NCBI GenBank assembly: GCA_041678625.1
Contig: JBAYNS010000014.1
Location: forward strand, 1 to 18,215
Length of the DNA stretch: 18,215 bases
Direction: 5' to 3'
DNA from: JBAYNS01 sp041678625
Lineage (GTDB): Bacteria > Patescibacteriota > Gracilibacteria > Peribacterales > Peribacteraceae
In this document: piece after piece, positions 7,608-13,343 of the stretch
How positions within the stretch are numbered: the stretch's first letter is position 1
How the letters are laid out: every line of letters starts with the position of its first letter
Notes under the pieces: model-generated
Databases searched by the model: none
Told to the model about the DNA's origin: nothing
Seen by the model: only the letters and a program-made list of their open reading frames with translations
Made by a program: the position numbers and the translations under genes

Positions 7608-8797
7608 GGGATCTCATTGAGTTCTTTCTGTTATTCCTGGCGCTGTACTTCCTCACGCAGTTGGCGCTTCAGCGTTTTTTGCCGCAGTACTTTGGAGAAA
7701 AATCGCAAGAGACTGGCGTGATACTCTCCATGCAGGATGCAACGGTCAAAGGGGAACATCATCCCGTTGCGATCATTCGCAATCACACAGAAGAAGCACT
7801 CACTCTTGCAGACAAGTGCCCCATGCCCCCGTTTGATGTCTGGCGGATTGAAGGGGAGGAACGAACGGCATTAACCACAGAGGAAACCGCTTTACCATGC
7901 GTAGCACTCACAGAAGTTCCTGTTGGCGATCAGGTGACGTATAGCCTTGCGCCGTGGAAATATTCTCTCTTTAACGAATACACAACGTACGAACTTGTGC
8001 TTCCTCTTCCTGACGCAGAGACATCTCTCACAACGCGCTTCACTATTAACAAAGTAGGAACGGTCACGCAGATTTTTCGCACATTCATCACCAAACCTCT
8101 CCTCAATCTTCTGATCCTCATTGCATCTGTCATGCCCGGATACAACCTGGGGCTCGCGATTATTATTCTGACAATCATCGTCAAGCTCCTCCTTTTCATC
8201 CCCACGCAGCACGGGCTGGAAGGACAGCGCAAACTGCAGGCAATACAGCCCAAGCTGGATGTCATCAAAAAGAAGTATCAGGGTAATCCGCAGAAAATTC
8301 AGGAGGAAACCATGAAGATCTGGAAGGAGAACAAGGTCAATCCTTTCCAGTCGTGCCTGCCGATGATCATCCAGTTCCCTGTGCTCATCGGTCTCTTCTT
8401 TGTCATTCGCGATGGTTCCATTTTGGAGCTTTCCAGCCATTTGCTCTACGCATCGCATCAGAATCTCTCTTGGTCATTTGGTATGAACTTTTTGGGATTG
8501 AATCTGATCGAACCGAGCCGCTATGTGATGCCGCCGCTCCTCGTGATTATGCAATTCGCACAGATGAAACTCAGTTTTGCGATCGCTAAGAAGAAGAAGA
8601 AAGCATCAAAAGAAGGAAAGGAAGCAAAAGAAGCAAAAGATCCGCAGCAAATGCAGCAGAAAATGATGCTCTACGGTCTGCCCATTATGATTGGCGTCTT
8701 TGCTCTGCAGTTTCCTGCGGCGGTGTCTTTGTACTGGGGAATCTCCACGCTCTTTGCCATCGGGCAGCAGTTGGTAGTCAATAGGAAAGAGCTCTAG
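7586..8797 (+). CDS. yidC: Membrane protein insertase YidC/Oxa1
   Basis: Inserts proteins into the cytoplasmic membrane, alone or with SecYEG. The 403-residue protein has an N-terminal helix (about 10-28), a short extracytoplasmic domain (about 35-160) much smaller than in Proteobacteria, and the conserved insertase core from about 168. In the core, the segment IILTIIVKLLLFIPTQ carries a Lys (K200) where the groove usually has Arg or Lys, then QPKLDVIKKKYQGNPQK forms the cytoplasmic helical hairpin. Further membrane helices follow at about 258-275, 315-333 and 362-396. A Lys-rich cytoplasmic loop (335-351) is an extra. It starts inside the end of rnpA, implying translational coupling. Confidence 0.95.
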   Translation: MSNKSKLRDLIEFFLLFLALYFLTQLALQRFLPQYFGEKSQETGVILSMQDATVKGEHHPVAIIRNHTEEALTLADKCPMPPFDVWRIEGEERTALTTEETALPCVALTEVPVGDQVTYSLAPWKYSLFNEYTTYELVLPLPDAETSLTTRFTINKVGTVTQIFRTFITKPLLNLLILIASVMPGYNLGLAIIILTIIVKLLLFIPTQHGLEGQRKLQAIQPKLDVIKKKYQGNPQKIQEETMKIWKENKVNPFQSCLPMIIQFPVLIGLFFVIRDGSILELSSHLLYASHQNLSWSFGMNFLGLNLIEPSRYVMPPLLVIMQFAQMKLSFAIAKKKKKASKEGKEAKEAKDPQQMQQKMMLYGLPIMIGVFALQFPAAVSLYWGISTLFAIGQQLVVNRKEL

Positions 8798-8815
8798 GGA
8801 GCCTCTGAAAAACTC

Positions 8816-8910
8816 TGGCTTCTGTCATGGTGAGGTCGCTCGAACCATGTACAGAAGCCAAAATGTCTATCCTCCGAGCGACCTCAGGATGACATTTTGG
8901 TAGTTTTTTA
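8816..8910 (+). terminator. Double hairpin with complementary loops, ending in T-run
   Basis: Hairpin A: TGGCTTCTGTCATGGT (8816-8831) pairs with ACCATG-T-ACAGAAGCCA (8844-8860), 16 bp with one bulge, loop 8832-8843. Hairpin B: CCAAAATGTC-T-ATCCT (8858-8873) pairs with AGGATGACATTTTGG (8886-8900), 15 bp with one bulge, loop 8874-8885. Loop A (GAGGTCGCTCG, 8832-8842) is exactly complementary to loop B (CGAGCGACCTC, 8875-8885). TAGTTTTTTA follows, so B is a plausible intrinsic terminator for rnpA-yidC. The rest of the spacer to 9039 has a GCGC-stem repeat (about 8936-8965) and a start-less 33-codon minus frame ending at 8908. Confidence 0.75.
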
Positions 8911-9045
8911 CGGATGTTTCTCTGCCAGTTCTATGAGCGCATGGAACGCCTTTTTGCGCTTTCTGAAGCGATAAAACAGCAGGTAAAGAATTAATGAATA
9001 CCATGGTACTTTTTTTCGTCAACTGCCCCTGCGTACAGTGTGGCT

Positions 9046-9453
9046 ATGGTTACTACCACATCCACCACCGGCACATCCGCCCGTACGCAACGGGCAGCAC
9101 TCAGAAAGCGCACGCGCGCATTCGCCAAAGAAGCGCGATCGTTTGTGCGCAAAACGCCGCGGGACCTTGCCAGCCTGAGCGATGCCCGCAATCTTATCCG
9201 TTCCTCCGGTTTTGTGGGGGCTTCGTACATCGATGCCGATGAGGCAGCTGATGGGCGCGAGTTCCTCCGCCGTATCGGCGACTGCCGCAGGCAGTCGAAG
9301 CTCTCTGTTCACTGGCTCGAGTTGCTGGAAGGCAACTTAGAAGAGCGTTCCGAGGAATCGCGTGCCAGCCTCGCCAAAGAGGCAGCCGAGCTCGAGCGCA
9401 TCTTTGGCGCGATCATCGGGTCGGTTCTGAAAAAGAAGAGGGAGGAGGCGTAA
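9046..9453 (+). CDS. Four-helix-bundle protein (S23/IVP-like family)
   Basis: A 135-residue protein that fits the second half of the four-helix-bundle family first seen encoded in 23S rRNA intervening sequences: an LIRSSGFVGASYIDADEA segment aligns with the family's L-R-S-A-x-S-I-x-A-N-x-x-E-A, then FLRRIGDCRRQSKLSVHWLELL matches the helix with E/S-x-x-x-W-L. The N-terminus (about 1-40) is Thr- and Arg-rich. The family has no established enzyme activity. The start is ATG 9046 (GTG 9040 is two codons earlier). No Shine-Dalgarno is seen; TACAGT at 9034-9039 is at -10 distance from the ATG, suggesting a leaderless message. A second family member follows 69 bases downstream. Confidence 0.72.
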   Translation: MVTTTSTTGTSARTQRAALRKRTRAFAKEARSFVRKTPRDLASLSDARNLIRSSGFVGASYIDADEAADGREFLRRIGDCRRQSKLSVHWLELLEGNLEERSEESRASLAKEAAELERIFGAIIGSVLKKKREEA

Positions 9454-9458
9454 AAACG

Positions 9459-9490
9459 AAGGGGGCGCACGTCGCCCCCTTGTTGTTATT
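9459..9490 (+). terminator. Intrinsic terminator
   Basis: AAGGGGGCG (9459-9467) pairs perfectly with CGCCCCCTT (9473-9481) around CACGT, followed by a T-rich tract with interruptions. It directly follows the stop of the first four-helix-bundle gene. Confidence 0.8.
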
Positions 9491-9520
9491 TCGTTGTTCG
9501 TTATTCGTTCCTAGTTATTT
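9482..9520. repeat. Degenerate heptamer array (TTCGTTA-like)
   Basis: About five 7-base units of TTCGTTG/TTCGTTA/TTCGTTC/CTAGTTA fill the space between the terminator and the next ATG at 9523. There is no ribosome binding site in it. Confidence 0.65.
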
Positions 9521-9522
9521 AC

Positions 9523-9927
9523 ATGGTTACTTTTCATTCGTTTGAAGATATGGATGTATGGCAGAAATCACGTACGTTGATTCGTGAAATTCGTTCAGTA
9601 TGTAAACGCGATGCAGTGCAGAGAGATTTTGCCTTTGTTGACCAGATTACAAGGGCATCTCGCTCTATTTCAGCAAATATCGCTGAAGGATTTGAGGCAA
9701 TGACCAACCCGGAATTCATTCAATTTCTTGGCTATGCCAAGCGTTCGGCAGGCGAAGTACGATCGCATTTGCATGATGCAATTGATGAACGATATATCTC
9801 CGAGGATGAATTTCGTAATCTCGATTTACAGGCAGTGGATATAAGCAAAATGCTTGCGTGCTTAATACGTTATCTTCAGCGTACAAAAATCTCAGGTAAA
9901 CGCACTTGCGAGCAAACGTGCAACTAG
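9523..9927 (+). CDS. Four-helix-bundle protein (S23/IVP family)
   Basis: A 134-residue helical protein of the same family, better conserved than the first. The N-terminal FEDMDVWQKSRTLIREI matches the family's F-x-x-L-x-V-W-x-x-A start. QITRASRSISANIAEGF is the family signature, and EFIQFLGYAKRSAGEVRSHL is the third helix. It is thought to form pentamers and may bind nucleic acid or other partners, but no function is established. The start at ATG 9523 is set by the conserved N-terminus. The C-terminal tail (about 120-134) is basic and Thr/Cys-containing. It converges with the aldolase gene, ending 30 bases from the aldolase stop. Confidence 0.9.
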   Translation: MVTFHSFEDMDVWQKSRTLIREIRSVCKRDAVQRDFAFVDQITRASRSISANIAEGFEAMTNPEFIQFLGYAKRSAGEVRSHLHDAIDERYISEDEFRNLDLQAVDISKMLACLIRYLQRTKISGKRTCEQTCN

Positions 9928-9946
9928 AAACCAGGAACCATCAACA

Positions 9947-9974
9947 AAGTCACGTCGCTACGCGACAGTGACTT
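9947..9974 (-). terminator. Hairpin spanning the aldolase stop codon
   Basis: On the plus strand AAGTCAC-GTCGC (9947-9958) pairs with GCGAC-A-GTGACTT (9962-9974), 12 bp with one bulged A and a 3-base loop. The aldolase stop (9958-9960) lies in the tip. On the minus strand TTTGTTG follows, a weak T-tract, so it may end the aldolase transcript. Confidence 0.5.
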
Positions 9975-11022
9975 CGCTACACAGATACACATCCTGAATT
10001 GCATTCAGAATCTCCACACCCTGTTCTCGCGGCTTCTGGAAGGCTTTGCGTCCGCAGATCAAGCCGCAGCCGCCGGCGCGCTTATTGATCACCGCAGTCT
10101 TCACTGCCTGCTGCAGATCGTTCTTGCTGCTTGCTCCGCCGGAATTGATCAGCCCGATTCGTCCCATGTAGCAGTTGGCTACCTGATAGCGCGTTAAATC
10201 AATGGGATGATCAGTACTCAGCTCCGTGTACATGCGCTCATCGAGCTTGCCATAGCTGCTTTCCTGCGCCATCGCCTTAAAGCCTCCGTTACACTCGGGC
10301 TGCTTCTGCTTGATGATATCGGCCTCGATCGTCACGCCCAGATGGTTTGCCTGTCCGGTCAGATCAGCAGCCGTGTGGTAGTCCTTATCCTTCTTGAACG
10401 CGTTGTTGCGCAGATAGCACCACAACACCGTGAACATTCCCAGCTTGTGTGCCTGCTCAAAGGCTTTGCTCACTTCCACAATCTGCCGTGACGATTGCTC
10501 TGATCCATAATAAATAGTCGCACCAACGCCGAGTGCTCCCATGTTGTATGCCTGCTCTACCGAGGCGAACATAATCTGATCGTAATTGTTGGGATACGTC
10601 AGCAGTTCGTTGTGATTAATCTTCACAATAAAAGGAATTTTCCCCGCATACTTTTTACTCACCATTCCCAGTACGCCAAGCGTAGAAGCCACGGCATTAC
10701 ATCCTCCTTCCACGGCAAGCTGCACAATATGCTCCGGATCAAAGTATTCAGGATTCTTTGCGAATGATGCACCTGCAGAGTGCTCAATTCCCTGATCTAC
10801 AGGCAGAATACTCAAGTATCCGGTGCCACCCAAACGGCCGTGCCCATACAGGTTCACAAGGCTCTTCTGCACTTTGGATGAACGATCAGAGAGACTGAAG
10901 ACTTCCTGTGCTTGAGTTGGGCTTGGGAGGTGCAGGTGTTTTTTGCTGATGGTTTTGCATTCGTGAGCGAGGAGCGCATCGGCATCGTTCCCCAAAAGTG
11001 TTTTGAGAGCGAAGTAGTCCAT
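9958..11022 (-). CDS. fbaB: Class I fructose-bisphosphate aldolase (DhnA/FbaB type)
   Basis: Cleaves or forms fructose-1,6-bisphosphate via a Schiff base; a glycolysis/gluconeogenesis enzyme in the cytoplasm. At 354 residues it has the length of E. coli FbaB. Family blocks are clear: LPVDQGIEHS (about 73-82), FIVKINHNELLTYPN (131-145), DQIMFASVEQAYNMGALGVGATIYYGSE (148-175), IEADIIKQKQPE (232-243) and NSGGASS. K238 in ADIIK is the likely Schiff-base lysine by analogy to the DhnA family; K134 in VKINHN is also conserved. The start is ATG 11022, with no Shine-Dalgarno. It is divergent from the CsrA-like gene. The last codons and stop lie in a palindrome. Confidence 0.94.
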   Translation of the reverse strand: MDYFALKTLLGNDADALLAHECKTISKKHLHLPSPTQAQEVFSLSDRSSKVQKSLVNLYGHGRLGGTGYLSILPVDQGIEHSAGASFAKNPEYFDPEHIVQLAVEGGCNAVASTLGVLGMVSKKYAGKIPFIVKINHNELLTYPNNYDQIMFASVEQAYNMGALGVGATIYYGSEQSSRQIVEVSKAFEQAHKLGMFTVLWCYLRNNAFKKDKDYHTAADLTGQANHLGVTIEADIIKQKQPECNGGFKAMAQESSYGKLDERMYTELSTDHPIDLTRYQVANCYMGRIGLINSGGASSKNDLQQAVKTAVINKRAGGCGLICGRKAFQKPREQGVEILNAIQDVYLCSEVTVA

Positions 11023-11058
11023 AGTGAAGAGAAAGGCGTAAGAAAAAACTGTATGTGT

Positions 11059-11064
11059 AGTATA
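11059..11064 (-). promoter_or_regulatory. Probable -10 element for the aldolase gene
   Basis: TATACT on the minus strand, five of six matches to the consensus, lies about 37 bases upstream of the aldolase ATG. A -35 at the right distance is weak (TTTCAC-like). It is back to back with the csrA-like promoter. Confidence 0.45.
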
Positions 11065-11135
11065 GATGAGTGAATGTTCTGTGAAAGGGGGAAGAAAAAA
11101 TCTTCAAGGTGTGTGTTGACAAAAACAATAAAAGA

Positions 11136-11164
11136 TTGCAGAGACGAGATTTTGTCTCTATAAT
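11136..11164 (+). promoter_or_regulatory. Promoter of the csrA-like gene with inverted repeat over the spacer
   Basis: A perfect -10 TATAAT (11159-11164) has TTGCAG (11136-11141) at 17 bases as a partial -35. An inverted repeat AGAGAC (11140-11145) / GTCTCT (11154-11159) covers the spacer and touches the -10, a good place for a repressor operator. A perfect TTGACA at 11116-11121 is 37 bases from the -10, too far to pair with it. Confidence 0.6.
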
Positions 11165-11170
11165 AAGAGA

Positions 11171-11275
11171 GACTCCGATGTCCTGATGTAGGACACACGA
11201 TGTGTCCGGCGCTCCCGCAGCGCATGGAAACATCAGGATGATCCTGCGGAGTCATGCTCCTTTTCATGGAAGGAG
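11171..11275 (+). promoter_or_regulatory. Structured 5' leader of the tandem csrA gene
   Basis: A nested fold is visible. P1 GACTCCG (11171-11177) pairs with CGGAGTC (11247-11253). P2 TCCTGATGT (11181-11189) pairs with ACATCAGGA (11230-11238). Inside are P3 GGACACA/TGTGTCC (11191-11197/11201-11207) and P4 GCGCT/AGCGC (11209-11213/11219-11223). After P1, CTCCTT (11257-11262) pairs with AAGGAG (11270-11275) and hides the Shine-Dalgarno. Six GGA motifs lie in the leader, and ATCAGGATG resembles the CsrA binding consensus. P2 sequesters that site, so CsrA binding and the fold would compete. Confidence 0.7.
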
Positions 11276-11282
11276 AGAGCCA

Positions 11283-11618
11283 ATGTTGGTTCTCAGTAGA
11301 AAGTGCGGCGAGAGCGTTGTTATTGGAGGGTGTGTATGTGTCGTGGTTGGAAAAATCCGGTCGACGCGCATACAACTCATCTTCCCCGATGCTCCCTGTG
11401 GGATCGGAATCTGGAGGGAAGGGCTTCCTGAAACGGCCAAACCGGAGGCCGAAGGAACCCTTGTTCTCAATCGTCGGGCGGGAGAAGCCGTCTGCATGGA
11501 TCCGGATATAACAATCCGGGTGTTGCGAATCTACAGCAACAATCGCGTGCAGTTGGGCTTCGAAGCCCCTCGTGAAGTTCTCATTCTGCGTGGGGAGATC
11601 CCCCCCAACGCCGCATAG
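11283..11618 (+). CDS. Tandem CsrA: two fused carbon-storage-regulator domains
   Basis: A 111-residue protein made of two CsrA repeats, in one chain, where normal CsrA is about 60 residues and acts as a dimer binding GGA motifs in mRNA leaders. Repeat 1 (1-49) opens MLVLSRKCGESVVIGG. Repeat 2 (59-106) opens TLVLNRRAGEAVCM and keeps GFEAPREVLILRGEI. A short linker (ETAKPEAEG) joins them. The Arg that corresponds to the key RNA-contact R44 of E. coli CsrA is present in both halves (R45, R103). Repeat 2 is closer to consensus; repeat 1 has lost the E-A-P-x-E block. The start is fixed by an AAGGAGAG Shine-Dalgarno 7 bases upstream and by the MLVLSR start; a longer frame from 11202 is unlikely. 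It is a single-gene unit with its own terminator. Confidence 0.88.
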   Translation: MLVLSRKCGESVVIGGCVCVVVGKIRSTRIQLIFPDAPCGIGIWREGLPETAKPEAEGTLVLNRRAGEAVCMDPDITIRVLRIYSNNRVQLGFEAPREVLILRGEIPPNAA

Positions 11619-11625
11619 GAGCATT

Positions 11626-11681
11626 CGCTCAGATTCGTCTGAGCGGGCCCCCGGTACATACGAGTACCGGGGGTCGTTTTT
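11626..11681 (+). terminator. Hairpin plus strong intrinsic terminator of csrA-like gene
   Basis: First hairpin CGCTCAG (11626-11632)/CTGAGCG (11639-11645). Then CCCCCGGTAC (11648-11657) pairs perfectly with GTACCGGGGG (11664-11673), followed by TCGTTTTT (11674-11681). This is a textbook Rho-independent terminator. Confidence 0.92.
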
Positions 11682-11786
11682 AAAAAACATACATTCACAC
11701 ACGTATCACTATTAACTCTCATATTCCGCAGAGAGAACACCGCCTCCGTGGGGCCGATTTTTACGTGCACTCTGAGCAGGCTTCGC

Positions 11787-11792
11787 TATCCT
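11787..11792 (+). promoter_or_regulatory. Possible -10 of a leaderless cysS transcript
   Basis: TATCCT (four of six to consensus) ends 6 bases before the cysS ATG, so transcription would begin at or next to the ATG. There is no Shine-Dalgarno. The -35 is poor. Confidence 0.35.
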
Positions 11793-11798
11793 TATTCC

Positions 11799-13343
11799 AT
11801 GTCTGACCTGTTGCTCTACAACACCATGACCAAAAAAGAGGAGTCATTCGTTCCTCTTAAAGAAGGAGAGGTCACCATGTATACCTGCGGTCCCACGGTC
11901 TACGGCCGTCCGCACATCGGCAACTATTCCTCATTCTTGATGGCGGATCTTCTGGCGCGGTGGCTGGAAGTGAGCGGGTACAAGGTGACGCACGCAAAGA
12001 ACATCACGGATGTTGGGCACCTGCTGCATGATGCAGATCAGGGCGATGATAAAGTGCAGAAGCAGGCGGAGCGCGAACAGGTGCATCCGCTCACGGTTGC
12101 CCGCAGGTACGAAGAGGAGTTTTTGGAAGATGAACACGCTCTGAATATGCGCGAGCCACAGTACCGTCCGCGAGCGAGCGAGTACGTGCCGCAGATGCTG
12201 GCAATGGTGAAGACACTTCTGGAAAAAGGAAACGCTTACGAAACGGAAGACGGCATCTACTTCTCCGTAGAGAGTTTTCCCGCTTACGGAAAACTTTCGG
12301 GGAACACACTGAAAAACCTCAGTGCCGGTGCGCGCATAGAAGTAAAAGAGAGCAAGAAGCATCCTGCAGACTTTGCACTCTGGAAGAAGTGTGTCGGAGA
12401 CAACGCCGTGCACATTCTCCGTTGGTCATTTGCAACCGGAAAAATTGCAGAGACAACAGGGGAGGATTCTTCCGCAGGATTTCCCGGATGGCACATCGAA
12501 TGTTCCGCGATGAGCTCAAGCCTCCTCGGAGAGACAATCGACATTCACACGGGAGGAGAAGACAACATCTTTCCACATCACGAATGCGAGATTGCGCAGT
12601 CTGAGGCTGCAATGAACAACGTTAATGTACGAGTGACCGATGGTGACACCAGTAGCCGCGGATCGTTATCCGCGGCCGGCGCCGAAGGCGCCGAAAGCGA
12701 GTACAAACCATTCGTGAAGTACTGGCTCCATCGTCGGCGCATTGATATGGGGGAAGAGAAAATGTCCAAAAGCCTGGGGAACATTCTCACAATTTCCGAT
12801 GTTGTTGAAAAAGGTTTCAGCCCACTGGATCTGCGGTATCTCTTCCTTTCGGTGCATTACAGGACGAATCTGAAGTTCAGCTGGAAAGGGCTAGAAGATG
12901 CCAAAAAAGCACGACGAAAAATTGTGGAATGGATGGGAAATAGGGATCAGGGATCAGGGATCAGGGATCAGGGATCAAACCAGAACAAGTGTGTTCATTT
13001 TCGAACTCTCTTCGCAGAGGCAATGAATGCGGACCTCAATACGCCGGAAGCACTCGCGGTTATTTTCGAATGCATGGCATGGTCGCGTAAACAAGAGCAG
13101 TGGTCCAAAGAGGATCTTGGAGAACTCCAAAAATTTATTGATGATGTTCAACGCACCTTTGGCTGCTTTGATCCAGAAGAGCAAGGCGCGGTTCCAACAG
13201 AGGTACAGGAGCTCGTTGATCAGCGGGAGCATGCGCGTGCGAACAAAGATTTCCAGGCATCCGATCGTCTACGGGATGACATTCGCAAACTGGGATACCA
13301 GGTACGCGATACCGATGCAGGGCAGGAGGTGAAAAAGTGCTAA
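11799..13343 (+). CDS. cysS: Cysteine--tRNA ligase
   Basis: Class I synthetase that charges tRNA-Cys. The start at ATG 11799 gives 514 residues (an upstream ATG at 11748 adds 17 unlikely ones). Motifs: C30 in YTCGPTVY, the first zinc ligand; HIGN (39-42), the HIGH signature; GWHIECSAM with C235; PHHECE with H260/H261 and C263, the other zinc and metal region; KMSKS (321-325). The C-terminal segment AHARANKDFQASDRLRDDI-like helix is typical. Two unusual insertions stay in frame: about 25 residues at 274-300 made of paired palindromes, and a GIRDQGS repeat (about 381-393) from five copies of a heptamer. Both lie in loops outside the catalytic motifs, so the enzyme is probably active. Confidence 0.95.
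   Translation: MSDLLLYNTMTKKEESFVPLKEGEVTMYTCGPTVYGRPHIGNYSSFLMADLLARWLEVSGYKVTHAKNITDVGHLLHDADQGDDKVQKQAEREQVHPLTVARRYEEEFLEDEHALNMREPQYRPRASEYVPQMLAMVKTLLEKGNAYETEDGIYFSVESFPAYGKLSGNTLKNLSAGARIEVKESKKHPADFALWKKCVGDNAVHILRWSFATGKIAETTGEDSSAGFPGWHIECSAMSSSLLGETIDIHTGGEDNIFPHHECEIAQSEAAMNNVNVRVTDGDTSSRGSLSAAGAEGAESEYKPFVKYWLHRRRIDMGEEKMSKSLGNILTISDVVEKGFSPLDLRYLFLSVHYRTNLKFSWKGLEDAKKARRKIVEWMGNRDQGSGIRDQGSNQNKCVHFRTLFAEAMNADLNTPEALAVIFECMAWSRKQEQWSKEDLGELQKFIDDVQRTFGCFDPEEQGAVPTEVQELVDQREHARANKDFQASDRLRDDIRKLGYQVRDTDAGQEVKKC
12655..12693. repeat. Paired GC-rich palindromes inside cysS
   Basis: GCCGCGGAT (12655-12663) pairs with ATCCGCGGC (12668-12676) around CGTT. Directly after, CGGCGCC (12677-12683) pairs with GGCGCCG (12687-12693) around GAA. 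Both are perfect. They encode the low-complexity SRGSLSAAGAEGAESE stretch, absent from typical CysS. Confidence 0.85.
12943..12977. repeat. Five perfect tandem copies of GGGATCA inside cysS
   Basis: Exact heptamer units at 12943, 12950, 12957, 12964 and 12971. Seven bases is not a multiple of three, so the copies are read in rotating frames as GIRDQGS. Gain or loss of one unit would shift the frame. Confidence 0.93.

Noticed and set aside
11116..11121. Perfect TTGACA as the -35 of the csrA-like gene
   Set aside because: It is 37 bases from the TATAAT, too far for sigma70; TTGCAG at 11136 has the right spacing.
10854..11702. 282-codon minus-strand frame across the aldolase start and the csrA-like gene
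   Set aside because: It lies antisense to a clear CsrA protein with its own promoter, ribosome site and terminator, and overlaps the aldolase N-terminus. Its product has no recognisable features.
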